From positions 10,108,432 to 10,172,431 of the forward strand of contig OX359284.1 of the NCBI GenBank assembly GCA_947179155.2: DNA of 64,000 nucleotides. Direction: 5' to 3'. Origin of the DNA: Hedera helix (Eukaryota > Streptophyta > Magnoliopsida > Apiales > Araliaceae). The translations under genes and the position numbers were made by a program. Positions 1-11,525 of this stretch are shown here, piece after piece (the stretch's first letter is position 1; each line of letters begins with the position of its first letter). The notes below the pieces were generated by a model. It worked only from the letters and a program-made list of their open reading frames with translations. It ran no database searches and was not told the DNA's origin.

Positions 1-723
1 AGGGACGGGTGTGGCAATCCTCCAGATGTCGCACCTTTCAACTGCTTCTTAATTGAGGCGACAATTACACTCCCCACGTCAATAGATAACCCCGTGATAA
101 TAGCATAAAGAAGAACCGCCCAATCCCTTGTCACGTTGCTCACATGCGTGCACGACATCAATTTGGCACACAAGAAAGCGTACCAAATCTTGCCATATCT
201 ACTCAACGCATTGAATGGAAATGTAGAAATCTTGCCCGTGTACTTGTTGGTTTTCCATTCCGTGCTCGGTCGACAAAGCTCGCGGACAATTTGTCCATAA
301 TCGGGAGTTCCCAGTGCCTTGGAATAGCGCCGGGAGTCGTGGGTGGCTGCACTGGTTCAGCTGCTCCCCACTTAACACCAGATTGTTGACATAATGCGGT
401 TATTAGGGACGGGTGTGGCAATCCTCCAGATGTCGCACCTTTCAACTGCTTCTTAATTGAGGCGACAATTACACTCCCCACGTCAATAGATAACCCCGTG
501 ATAATAGCATAAAGAAGAACCGCCCAATCCCTTGTCACGTTGCTCACATGCGTACACGGTATCAATTTGGCACACAAGAAAGCGTACCAAATCTTGCCAT
601 ATCTACTCAACGCATTGAATGGAAATGTAGAAATCTTGCCCGTGTACTTGTTGGTTTTCCATTCCGTGCTCGGTCGACAAAGCTCGCGGACAATTTGTCC
701 ATAATCGGGAGTTCCCAGTGCCT
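1..723. repeat. Direct tandem duplication, 404-bp period
   Basis: Bases 1-404 are repeated from 405; the second copy runs to 723 and then diverges abruptly (copy 1 continues at 320 with TGGAAT, copy 2 at 724 with CACCGG). The two copies differ by only a few bases where I compared them (for example around 151-161 against 555-565), so the duplication is recent relative to the element. The left end of copy 1 may continue outside the window. Confidence 0.93.
1..723 (-). pseudogene. Env-like (plant transposon protein) domain fragment, duplicated
   Basis: On the minus strand each repeat copy encodes part of the env-like protein that follows pol in Athila elements. Visible landmarks are VRELC, then KIWYAFLCAKL, LLYAIITGLSIDVG and PSLITALC, which match my knowledge of the Pfam family named putative plant transposon protein (PF20167). 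The function of the family is unknown; it occupies the place of a retroviral envelope gene. The 404-bp period is not a multiple of three, so the duplication itself shifts the frame. Upstream of the inner copy (above 723) the coding sequence is replaced by a GC-rich noncoding block. No intact product is possible from what is visible. Confidence 0.75.
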
Positions 724-1171
724 CACCGGGACGCTGTGCGACTGAGAGCTTTGCGCTGGGGGCGCGATCTTTTCCGCCGGGGTGCTGTCTAACTGCGAGC
801 TTCTCGCTGGGGGCGCGTTCTGGTGTCGCCGGGGCGCCTTACTGCGTCGAGGCGCAATATCTCAGTGTAAAACTTCCGCCGGGGCGCCGTGCTGAAATCT
901 GCAAATCTATTGACTGCTGCATTTTTTTCTGACTTTTAAGCTCCAATCAATGATGTCTTTAGCTGCAAGGATATAAGAATAAGCAAGAATTAGTTGAACT
1001 AATCATAAAAACTTAACCTAAGCTAGAAATTGAATAAATCCTATAATTTTGACTAAATTAACTAAAGAATAGTAAAAATTGAAAATTAATTTCGAAAGCG
1101 ATACTACGGTTGGGTTGCCTCCCAACATGCGCTTGATTTAGAGTCTTTTAGCCTGACTTTCTCCCTTTTGC
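724..1171 (-). other. Noncoding spacer between pol and env-like region, GC-rich block
   Basis: About 450 bases follow the pol stop codon. The part nearest pol (about 1105-1135) carries the short conserved Athila post-pol sequence that reads GTTGGGAGGCAACC on the minus strand. Bases 725-890 are strikingly GC-rich, with repeated GCCGGGGCGC-like cores, in an otherwise AT-rich spacer. I see no ORF or RNA gene in it. Confidence 0.7.
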
Positions 1172-4100
1172 TTAAGTTGGCTCGGATAGGGTTACGGAGG
1201 TCCATTGTCGATCCACGTTGTCGCCCCAATAATGCTTAAGTCTTTGCCCATTAACTTTAAACGTTTCCTGAGTACGAGGGTCAATCACTTCAATTGCACC
1301 GTATGGGAAGACATTCGTGATTGTAAACGGTCCTAACCATCTGGATTTCAACTTGCCTGGGAAAAGCTTGAGTTTTGAATTGAATAGTAGTATTGATTGA
1401 CCCGGTTCGAATGTTCGCTCAACAATACGCTTGACATGCCACGTTTTGACTTTCTCTTTGTACATTTTGGCATTTTCATAGGCGTTCATCCGGAATTCAT
1501 CCAATTCATTTAATTGCAGAAGCCTCCTTTCTCCTACGGCCTGTGACTCAAAATTTAGCCTCTTAATCGCCCAATATGCGTTGTGCTTCAATTCGACTGG
1601 GAGATGACATGCTTTTCCATAGACGAGTCTATAAGGAGACATGCCTATAGGAGTTTTGTATGCAGTGCGGTATGCCCAAAGAGCTTCATCAGGCTTGCTG
1701 GACCAGTCCTTGCGGGTCGGGTTGACTATTTTTTCCAAAATCCGCTTGACTTCTCTATTTGTAATCTCGGCTTGTCCACTCGTCTGCTGGTGATATGTCG
1801 TCGCAACTTTATGCCGTACACCATATTTTGTGAGAAGAACGGCAAAATATTTGTTGCAGAAATGTGATCCTCCATCATTGATTATCGCCCTTGGTGTTCC
1901 AAATCTTGTAAATATGCTCTTGCACAAGAAAGTTAGAACGACCTTGGCATCATTGGTCGGTAACGCCACTGCTTCCACCCATTTAGAGACATAATCCACC
2001 CCCACTAAAATATACTTGTTATTGAGTGAAGACTGGAACGGTCCCATGAAATCAATCCCCCATATATCGAATATTTCCACTTCCAAGATTGAATTCAATG
2101 GCATTTCTTGCCGATTTGATATGTTTCCAACCCGTTGACAACGATCACACCTCTTTCCGAATTCGTGAGCATCTTTGAACATTGTTGGCCAATAGAATCC
2201 CGATTGGAGGATCTTTGCAGCTGTCCTATCACCTCCATAGTGACCTCCATACAGAGATGAATGGCAGTGTTGTAAAATGCCTTCGACTTCCTCCCTAGCC
2301 AGGCATCGTCTTACCATCTGGTCAGCACATTGTCGGAAAAGAAAAGGTTCGTCCCAAAAGTATTGCTTGACATCATGTAGGAACCTCTTTTTCTGCTGAT
2401 AACTCAGGTCATATGGAAGTACACCACTGACGATGTAATTGACGTAATCCGCATACCAAGGAGCTTCCTTTGCTATATAGAATAATTGCTCATTGGGAAA
2501 GGACTCATTTATCAATACCTGATCTCTTTGGTCTTGCTGCGAATTTTCCAGTCGAGAGAGATGGTCTGCTACTTGGTTCTCGGATCCCTTCCTATCCCAA
2601 ATCTCAAGATCAAATTCCTGAAGTAGAAGAATCCAACGGATCAACCTTGGTTTGACATCCTTCTTAGAGATGAGATATTTTATTGCAGAGTGGTCTGTAA
2701 ACACGATCACCTTTGTCCCAATCAAATAGGCTCGGAATTTGTCGAATGCAAATACCACTGCAAGTAACTCCTTTTCTGTTGTGGTGTAATTCAATTGTGC
2801 ATCTGTCAGCGTTTTGCTAGCGTAGTAAATTGCGTGAAATAACTTTTCCTTACGCTGGCCCAAGACTGCCCCAACTGCGTAGTCACTAGCATCACACATG
2901 AGCTCGAACGGTAAAGTCCAATCTGGAGCGACAATTATTGGTGCAGTTATCAACTTTGTCTTTAGATTCTGAAATGCCTCATGACACTCTGTAGTGAACT
3001 TAAAAGGAACATCTTTTTCCAGTAATGTACACAACGGCTTTGTAATCTTGGAAAAATCCTTGATAAATCGTCGATAAAATCCTGCGTGTCCCAAGAAACT
3101 TCGAATTCCTTTCACAGAATTTGGTGGTGGCAGATTTTCAATCGTCTCAATCTTTGCCTTGTCCACTTCTATACCACTAGCCGACACCTTATGTCCCAAG
3201 ATGATTCCTTCTTGCACCATGAAGTGACACTTCTCCCAATTGAGCACCAAATTTGTTTCTACGCATCTCTTTAGAACCGCAATCAGATTTACTAAGCATA
3301 GATCAAAACTATCACCAAAGATCGAAAAATCGTCCATAAATATTTCTAAATTCTGCTCTACCATATCAGAGAAGATTGCCATCATACATCTCTGAAATGT
3401 CGCCGGTGCATTGCAGAGCCCAAAAGACATCCTCCGGAAGGCAAATGTTCCATACGGGCATGTGAACGTCGTTTTTTCTTGATCCTCGGGGGCTATGACA
3501 ATTTGATTGTAGCCCGAATAGCCATCCAATAGATAGTAAAATGGATGTCCCGCCAATCTATCTAACATCTGATCAATAAAAGGCAGTGGAAAATGGTCTT
3601 TGCGAGTTACCTTGTTTAATTTCCGTTAATCCATACAGACTCGCCAACCCGTCACCGTCCTTGTTGGAATTAGTTCGTTATTCTCATTGGCTACTACCGT
3701 CATGCCTCCTTTCTTTGGTACACATTGCACCGGACTAACCCACGAACTATCCGATATGGGATAGATTATACCCGCATCCAACCATTTGAGAATCTCTTTC
3801 TTTACGACTTCCTTCATGATTGGGTTTAGTCGTCTTTGCTGCTCTACAACTGGTTTGGCATCCTCCTCAAGCAGGATTTTGTGCATACATAGTGATGGGC
3901 TAATTCCCTTGATGTCTGCTATGGTCCATCCAATGACAGTTTTGAATTCCCGCAATACCCTTAGCAACTTTGTCTCTTGTAACTCATCAAGTGAAGCGGA
4001 AATAATTACCGGCAGTGTAGAAGAATTCCCCAAATAAGAATACCTCAAATGGGTTGGCAACTGTTTCAACTCCAAAACTGGTGGTTCATCTATAGATGTC

Positions 4101-4414
4101 TTGTCATGGGTCTTTGCTTTCTCAGAATGACTTAAAGGCTCAAATTTCTTGCCAGTCTGTAAGAGCGGTGTATATGCATTCAACAGCTGCACAAACTCAA
4201 ATGGGGCTGGAAAATCTGCAGCTATAGGATTAACTAATGCCGTTACAAGTGGATCCGCATTACAATTCACCTCAGAAACTTCGTCCACTGCTACCTTTAA
4301 CCAATCAATTTTGAAACATTCTTCTGCTTCCTTTGGGAATTTCATAGCTTTGAAAACATTAAAAGTGACCTCTTGATCATGTACCCTCATAGTCAGCTCC
4401 CTTTTTTTGCACAT
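1172..4414 (-). pseudogene. pol: Athila pol: RT, RNase H, integrase; one in-frame stop
   Basis: Encodes the reverse transcriptase, RNase H and integrase part of a Ty3/gypsy polyprotein. The upstream part (3626-4414) carries the RT N-terminus; a TAA at 3623-3625 replaces the usual Tyr codon right after RVCMD, and the same frame then continues through 1172-3622. From the Met at 3568, FMDD is at residues 77-80 (RT active site), RNase H acidic residues are near 226, 266, 292 and 335, the HHCC zinc site of integrase spans about 436-477, and the DD35E triad is D506, D565 and E601. Length and order fit Athila. The frame is one base off the gag-protease frame at their junction near 4408. Apart from the stop and that shift it is intact, so decay is recent. 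Confidence 0.9.
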
Positions 4415-6468
4415 CTATCAAAGTTCTACCCGTAGCCAAAAATGGACGCCCAAGTATAATCGAAATTTCTTTGTCCTCTTCGAAGTCCAATACTATGAAG
4501 TCTGTCGGAAAGATGAATTTCTCTACTTTCACCAATATGTCTTCCACTATTCCTCTTGGATGTGTCAATGACCTGTCTGCCAGCTGTAAAGTAACATTGG
4601 TCGGTTTCACTTCTTTCAGGCCTAACTGCTGATACATGGAGAGTGGCATCAGATTAATACTGGCCCCCAGATCACACAAAGCTTTCCCAAAGAACTTGTC
4701 GCCAATTGTGCATGGTATTGTGAAACTGCCTGGATCTCTTAGTTTGGGCGGCAATTTATTCTGCAGAATGGCACTACATTCCTCTGTCAGTGCGACTGTT
4801 TCAAAATCTTCCATCTTTCTCTTTCTTGACAAGATATCCTTCATGAATTTCACATAGTTTGGCATTTGTTCTAGAGCTTCCGCAAAAGGTATGCTGATTT
4901 GAAGTTTCTTGAATACCTCTAGAAACTTTGAAAATTGTTTGTTTGCTTTTGCCTTTTTGAGTCGCTGAGGGAATGGTACTGGTGGAACGTAGGGATTCAG
5001 CTTGACTCCTTCGGGTTTTTCCACGGGGTTCTCCATTTTCTCAGATAAGTCTGCATCCTCACTTGCTTTGACATCTTGTGGTTGCTTTGAGTTCTCCTTG
5101 ACTGTTTCTGATAATTCTGTCCCACTTCTCAATGTAATTGCTTTACAGTGTGCGTTACCCTCTCCTTTTGGGTTCTTCTCAGTATCACTTGGTAAAGAAC
5201 CTTGAGGTCGGTTGTTTATAGCACTATGGATCTGACCGAGTTGAGTTTCTAGGTTCCTTATTGCAGCTGTTTGATTTTTTGAATTTACGTCAAATTGATT
5301 TAATTGATTTAATAATTTCGCTAGTACTTCTTCCATTTGTGATAGCTTATCAGGCCGTTGCTGTTGCTGTTGTGGGTATTGATGTCTTGGAGCTTGATTT
5401 TGAGTCTGCATCTGATTATTGCTCCACGCAAAATTCGGATGGTTCCTCCATCCAGGATTGTAATTATTTGCATTATTCCCATATTGTGGCTGTCTGTTTT
5501 GATTTCCAATAAACTGCGCAGACTCTGAATTAATAACACAATGTTCTGTTGAGTGATCTCCTGCACAAATCTCACAAACTGTCTCCAACTGATTTTTCTG
5601 CGTTCCCATAGCGTCTATTTTCTTTGACATGGTAGAAAGTTGTGCCGAGAAGGCTGTCATGGCATCCACCTCATAAATACCTGCTGCTCTTGGTTGATGA
5701 GTTCTAGCTATAGGCCATTGATAGTTGTTCGCTGCCATATTCTCAAGCAGGTTGTACGCTTCTTCAATATTCTTTCCCATCAATGCTCCACCAGCTGCTG
5801 CATCTATGCTTGTCCTAATCTGACTGAATAGACCATTGTAGAAGGTTTGAACTTGCAACCACTTAGGTATTCCATGATGTGGACATCTTCGTAGCAAATC
5901 TTTGAACCGCTCCCAAGCTTCATACAGTGATTCCGAGTCGTGTTGAACGAAAGAAGTGATATCGTTCCGCATCTTTGCCGTCTTTGCTGGTGGGAAGAAT
6001 TTGGCAAGAAATTTTTGTGCCAAATCATTCCACGTTGTAATGGATCCTGCCGGCAAGGAATGTAACCAGCTCTTGGCTTTGTCTCTCAGTGTGAATGGGA
6101 ATAGCCTCAGTCTAATAGCATCCTCCGTCACCCCATTATACTTGAATGTGTCGCATATCTCCAAGAAGCCGACAATGTGGTCGTTAGGGTCATCATTCGG
6201 CAAACCCCCAAAATGCACCGAATTTTGGATCATCTGAATAGTGCCGGCTTTGATCTCAAAATTTGCTGCTGTGATGGTGGGCCTTGTGATGCTAGACTGA
6301 ATTTCCGTCACTTGGCATAGCATACTCCCGCAGTGTTTTCTGATCTTCCTCAGTCATTCTTTCTTGATTTTCTAGAGTCGTCCGAATATAAGTGCGAATT
6401 CTACGGAACCTTCGTTCTATGTCGTCTTCGTAAGGCTCTAGTTCCGGACCTTTAGATCTCGTGTGCAT
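4377..6468 (-). pseudogene. gag: Athila gag and protease; two frameshifts
   Basis: Gag capsid, nucleocapsid and aspartic protease of the Athila-like element. The likely start is the ATG at 6468, opening MHTRSKG, as Athila gag proteins begin. A frameshift near 6300-6320 separates the first ~50 residues from the main frame (4377-6323). In that 648-residue frame the retrotransposon gag domain covers about 35-200, a zinc knuckle CEICAGDHSTEHC is at 250-262, a Gln-rich linker follows, and the protease motif DLGAS starts at D551. The frame ends just after the protease, because a run of seven A on the minus strand (+ strand T run 4412-4418) carries one base too many to stay in the pol frame. Family members normally read gag-pol as one frame. 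Confidence 0.88.
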
Positions 6469-6620
6469 ACACAAAATACTAAAAGCAACTTCTTCCAGAA
6501 AGCACAAGAAAACTCTACCTGATGAAAGAAAAAAAAAGAACAACGGTAAAACACAAGATTAAAACTTTTAAATTAAAATTAAACTAATAAAACTTAATAA
6601 TAAACTAATTATTAGAACCG
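6469..6620 (-). other. 5' leader of the Athila element
   Basis: AT-rich noncoding stretch between the primer-binding site and the gag start. An upstream in-frame extension of gag to 6543 exists, but it begins with a hydrophobic run encoded by simple A/T-rich sequence and is probably not translated. Confidence 0.6.
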
Positions 6621-6639
6621 TTCCCCGGCAATGGCGCCA
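6621..6639 (-). promoter_or_regulatory. Primer-binding site, tRNA-Asp type
   Basis: On the minus strand this reads TGGCGCCATTGCCGGGGAA, which matches the 3' end of plant tRNA-Asp except for one position (A for G in the middle), as expected for Athila elements. It lies six bases inside the LTR boundary. Confidence 0.9.
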
Positions 6640-6645
6640 AAAACT

Positions 6646-7909
6646 TGTTGTCCGATTTAGATATATGGAATTCACACACAAGTATACACGGTCAATCAAG
6701 TAATATAGTAGAAATAAGGTTGTTGAACCCACAAGGAACAATTACTAACAATTATGCTAACTATTAATTTTATATTAATTCAATTCTAATTAAACTTTAG
6801 CAAACTTGGATTATGGAATACTTAAAACTGAAATTGGATTTAAACTACTAATTAACTAATGAGAATGATTTATCAGAGAATAAAAGGGCTTTAAGATTAC
6901 AATTTCCCCGTTGGATCACAATAATGTCATTATCTTAATTCCAATTACTTAATCATATGGATTGTTAACTGAGATCACTTATCTATTCACTAATCTCCGT
7001 CGATAACTAATAAAAAGATCCACTCCAACTTATAATGCTATAATTCTATGCAAAATTCATTAAAGCAGACTCATTAAGATCAAACTCTCAATATGTTACG
7101 TGTGGTCTATAGGTATTCGCATCCTATATACTATCGTGATACTCTTCCTAAGAAAAATAACAAAGTCACACGTTATTATATCCAGATCTATTCCTAGATT
7201 TCCTTCATCAATTCCATCTAAGAAATCAAATAACTGTTGATCAGACAATTATAAATTAATACGAGATATAACAACCAATCCAACAATTGATCAAATAATT
7301 GAAACTAAGATAATTTAATTAAAGTTCAACCAACGGTTCCATTGTAATCCTAAAGAAGAATTTAGTTACACATTGTCATGGAAACCAAAATCAAATTAAT
7401 ATTAAAATTCATCAAAATTCAGAAGATAAAAGAAAAGGAATTAGAGAAAACTCTATTGAAGTCTCTCTCGCTTCTTCTCCTTCACTGTTGCGTTTTCCTT
7501 CAGAAAATCCTGCAATCTCTAACTCCAAAACGTCTCTCCTACTAATCCTTGCTATCCTTTCCTAATTACATCCTTCATGGCTAACTGGAGTCCTAGAATC
7601 CCACTTTAATTCAACTGCAACACTTAGCTTCCAACACAGATTCGAACTGCTTCACGCGGTTTTGGACAACTGGAATTACCGACCTGCGCCCCGGCACCAT
7701 CTTCAAGCCTTGTCACTGCGCCCCGGCGCCAAGCACTGTTCAAAATTACCGAATTGCCACTGTCAGCTTGTTTTTCCCGTTTTGATCTCTCGAAGCCGTT
7801 TTCTGCAAATTAAACATAAAAACCAATAAAATAGAACTAAAAGTACTTAAGGAAAGCAAGTAATTAAGCCTAAAAATACCTAAATCGTAGGTATAACACC
7901 CACTCATCA
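6646..7909 (-). repeat. Athila 5' LTR
   Basis: A 1264-bp LTR. On the minus strand it opens TGATGAGTGGGTGTTATACC and closes with GGACAACA next to the primer site; both ends are characteristic of Athila. It is AT-rich except for a GC-rich island at about 7681-7732 with two copies of a TGCGCCCCGGC-type core. The 3' LTR is outside the window, so age cannot be estimated from LTR divergence. Confidence 0.88.
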
Positions 7910-10826
7910 ATATGCAATTTAAAATTTTTACAAATGTTGTAAATTAATAATTAATTAATGGAAATTAAATTTTTGAATGTGACAAGTGTTATGGGACAAG
8001 CCAAATATGGATTATTGGATTAAAGAATAAAATTCAAGCATAATGAAACAAATTTGGATAAAAACAGACTTAAAATAGATTGAAGTTAAGCAAATATGGA
8101 TTTATGAAAAATTAAATTCTCTAGGATTTTGGACAATTGGCCAAAGTGCCCTTGATAATTTGGGAAATAACCATGGTGTCCTGTTTGTGAGAATTGTCAT
8201 TAATGCCATTGAAAGTTCATGTGAAATGCCAGGAATGCCTTAACCATGCTAGAGTTAAACTAACCATTTATGGTTAGTTGTTAGAGATATTATATAACTC
8301 ATATAGGAATATGTTTTCAAGTACCAGGCTTTTGTTCATTTTTTTTTCATTTCAAGTGTTGCAAGATAGAAAGCTTAAGAGAGAAAAGAGAAGAGAGCTA
8401 GGGTTTGCAAAAGGGTTTGAAGGATTCCCAACAAAGGGTTTAAGATAAGTGAAAACTACCATAAGAGTGGAGAATTTAGCACTAACAAGCTTTGTAGCTA
8501 AAAGAAAAAGATCACATAGAAGGTATAATCATGTTCAAGCCATGAACTTGATGCTTATGTGTTTAAATTCAAGAATAGATGAAACCATGCATGTATCTTG
8601 GACCATATGTGTAGATTATGTGAATCTATGTGTTATATGATTGATAAATCATGAAACCTTAACCTCAAATTTGCTAGAACAAATGTGGTGCACTATTCAT
8701 GTATGTTATAAGTTAGAAATCATGATTTAATGGGTGATCATGTGTTATTTGTTGTTAGATATGATTGAAACCTAGTTCAAAGTGATGATCATGTTGGATA
8801 CATGAGAAATTTCATGTTAGATAGCATACTAGATACCTTTAAGGCTTAAAAATATGATTTATGAAGGAAAAATATAATATTAGCCTATGATTCATATGTA
8901 AACCAAATCAAAGTCTGTAAAGTGCATTACAATGTGCATATAGAAGTTATGTGAATACACAAAGTTGTTAAATATGTATGTGGTAATCTATCTGGTGCAT
9001 AGAGTTCAAGAACTCAAGTTCAGTTTAAGTATGGAATTTGTTAAAGTTAATAGAATTCCACCAAAGCATGATTTTTGGCCATTTTGGATAATTAATGGTG
9101 AAATGAAGCCAAACAACTAAGTTTAATGTAAATAGACGTGTTAGAATAGAATTGGAAGTCATTTGGTGTCTATGGCGATTAATGCGAGTTTTAAATGTTT
9201 AAAAACATTCGTCGACGCCTAAAATGAAACTTTTGGAAAAATAAGGCCATTTAAAGATTTTTAAATATTTTAAAAGGCCAAAGCAAGTCAAATACATGTT
9301 ATATGTGCTAGGTGATATGTTGGAATCAAGAAATTCAACTTAGGGTCAGAAATAGCAAGAGTTTTGGAAGGATTTTTTTTTTTGTCACAATAACACTACG
9401 TCGGGGGTGAGGAGTTTGTACTAGAGATGGCGCCGGGGCGCAGTGGGACTGAGAGGAATTCACTGGGGGCAGCACCAGAGCTCGCCGAGGTGCAGTGAAA
9501 CTACAAGCTTTTCGCGACAAGCGTAGTGTTTTGACTTTGGGAAAAATATTTTTTAAGTCCAAAATGAAATGTTTTGATATTAAATGATAGGGATATGTAT
9601 GTAAATCATAATTTGATAAAAATTATCAATGTGGTAGATGTTAAGGCATAAAAGAACAATGTGTTGTGTGTTAAGGGTTATGTAAAGCTAAATGATAGCT
9701 TGTATAGCAAGTTATGACATGCATATGTATATAACTAATGCATGAACCTATATTATGGTTATGTAGGACTCAATCGAGATAATATTTTACCAATTGAGGT
9801 AGACGAGGACAAATGCAAGTTTTCTAATTAAACTTTCATTTGTAGTTCATTGGACAACTATTCGCGTTATGCATTTATATGATCATGTCATTTATCATTG
9901 AACTATTATTGAAAAAGGTCGATGCCAATTTTGATTTCGACTAGACATATGTAATGATTCATGTTGAATTCAGTTATTGATTGTTATGTGTCCCAATCCA
10001 CATTGTTGTGGTGCGGACTCTATAATATGCTGTAACAGAACAACCTTGCTAAAGGGAAGTAAAGGATAAATTAAATGTAACTTTTATAGCATGGTTGCGT
10101 CGCTAAATATTTATGTTATGCACAATATAAAAGTACGATGGGCTAATCACCCAGAGTACACATCTAAATGGTTCTGCAGTCTTATGACTAACTTGGGCAA
10201 TATCAATCTTGATGATTGGTATTGTTCTAAAAGAGTTCTTGGTCTTGTGACCATACAGCAAGCAAGTTTCGTGTTTCCAATTAATCATGTAAAGTCCATA
10301 TTATATCTTTCATGTTCATTTGTTAAATTGTTACTAGTTCAGTTATTGAAAATGATTTAGCTTATTGATATTGACTCAGTTATTGGAAATAATTCAATTA
10401 TTGTCAATGAGTCAGTTAATTGTAAATGATCCAGCATCATTGCAAATGACTTTCATTCTTCATTTCGGAATTTCATGTCATCATTTATGTATGTACTTGC
10501 TCAGCTATTTTATTCTCACTCTTGCTTTTAAACATGATATTTAAGCTAAACCTGAGTAGGCCGAGGGGTCGGGTACAGACAAGAGAAAAGGAAAAGTTAA
10601 CACATAGTAGTTGTACAGTGATAGAGTTCTGTAAAATATAAATATTATCTTTTTGTAATATGTCATGTACAGATATGTATTTATAAAGGTATGTAAAACT
10701 TGGGATAGTTATGTATAAATGTAAATTAAGTGATTTTATTCAGAATGAATGAATGTGATGACATGGTAGAATAGTAACGTGAGCACCGAACTCGTGGTTC
10801 AAGGGACCCGGATTTGGCGGCATCAC
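7910..10826 (+). repeat. 3' part of a plus-strand gypsy LTR (A)
   Basis: A noncoding block ending TTCAAGGGACCCGG...GGCGGCATCACA at 10826, the same type of terminus as LTRs D, H and the Tekay-like element. A TATA-like sequence is near 8290 (ATTATATAACTC), followed by an R-region-like stretch with AGAGAGAAAAGAGAAGAGAG and AGGGTTT. A GC-rich island is at 9421-9525, and the cross-family GAGC/GCTC-type motif is at 10495-10525. The left portion was presumably displaced by the Athila insertion and lies outside the window. No primer site follows; copia sequence abuts directly at 10827. Confidence 0.7.
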
Positions 10827-11175
10827 AAATAGGGCTAGCCATCTATGGTGCGAAAAAACCAAAATTCACTTCTTTAATTCATAGATCTCTTGGTGGATCA
10901 CCTCTAGAGACTTCATACTTGGGGAGCTAACATTGATTTGTAGAATCTAATCGGTGAATTTGAAGAAGAATGCGAAGGATCAAAGGGAGTTGAACTTGTA
11001 CCCGTGGAAGCTTGGTTCTACAAAGGTATAAATCTTTTATCCTTCCTCAATTAATAATAGTCGCATAAGAAAGATCCTGGTTATTGGATTGTAGAAAAAA
11101 TTTAAAATCTGATTTTGCTTTCTTCCGTTGCGTTTATATAATTTGATTTTATGCATGTCATATTTTTACAAACCA
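10827..11175 (+). repeat. Copia 5' LTR remnant (R-U5 side)
   Basis: The sequence leads into TTTTTACAAACCA just before the primer site, the usual end of Angela/Tork LTRs. The U3 start seen in the 3' LTR (TGGAAGTAGTATGCC) is absent, so the left part is missing. A donor-like AAAG|GTATAA occurs near 11024. Confidence 0.65.
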
Positions 11176-11179
11176 ATAG

Positions 11180-11193
11180 TGGCATCAAAAGCC
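11180..11193 (+). promoter_or_regulatory. Primer-binding site, degraded tRNA-Met type
   Basis: TGGCATCAAAAGCC, two changes from the common plant copia site TGGTATCAGAGCC. The position right after the LTR end supports the call. Confidence 0.7.
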
Positions 11194-11369
11194 AAACTTA
11201 TGCGAATTATTAATCATTTTAATTTCTTATATGTATGGGTATGTGTTTAGAATAATTTATTGGGCATAATTTATTTTATAGAATCATGGGTAGTGAAAAT
11301 CAATTGCAAAAATCATGTTTTGAAAAGAAAGAAAAAAAATTTAAAAACCATCGCATTGCTATAGTAATT

Positions 11370-11525
11370 GGGCAAGGCGCGCATAGCGCAGGTTTGTGAG
11401 CATGTGCGCATTGCGCGAGCGCTGAGCATACGTGCATTATGCGGGCGCTAGGCTCTGCGTGTATTACGTGGGCGCTGGGTAGGCGCGCATTGCGCGGAAC
11501 TATGCTGGGCGCATGGCGCGGTGGC
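11370..11525 (+). repeat. GC-rich degenerate minisatellite in copia leader
   Basis: Five to six imperfect units of about 26 bp built around GCGCGCATTGCGCGGGCGCT. It lies between the primer site and the gag remnant, with AT-rich sequence on both sides. The antisense open frame through it is a by-product of base composition. Confidence 0.75.

Larger units (their letters stand above)
1..7909 (-). mobile_element. Athila-like Ty3/gypsy retrotransposon, 3' end off window
   Basis: Read on the minus strand the order is 5' LTR (7909 to 6646), Asp-type primer-binding site (6639 to 6621), gag-protease, reverse transcriptase-RNase H-integrase, noncoding spacer, and an env-like fragment. This order, the FMDD form of the RT catalytic motif, the DLGAS protease motif and the env-like domain after pol are typical of the Athila lineage. 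The five bases beyond the LTR (7910-7914, ATATG) are the expected target-duplication position, but the partner copy would lie left of base 1 and cannot be checked. The element sits in LTR A. Coding frames are long, with only three visible lesions in gag-pol, so it is moderately young but not autonomous. Confidence 0.9.

Noticed and set aside
4405..4420. A AAA AAG heptamer at the Athila gag-pol junction as a programmed -1 frameshift site
   Set aside because: The heptamer is in phase with gag, but a -1 shift leads to a TGA within three codons. Pol lies in the other frame, as expected from a one-base insertion in the A run.
8449..8640. 63-codon plus-strand frame in LTR A
   Set aside because: No domain, no relative elsewhere in the window; length is expected by chance.
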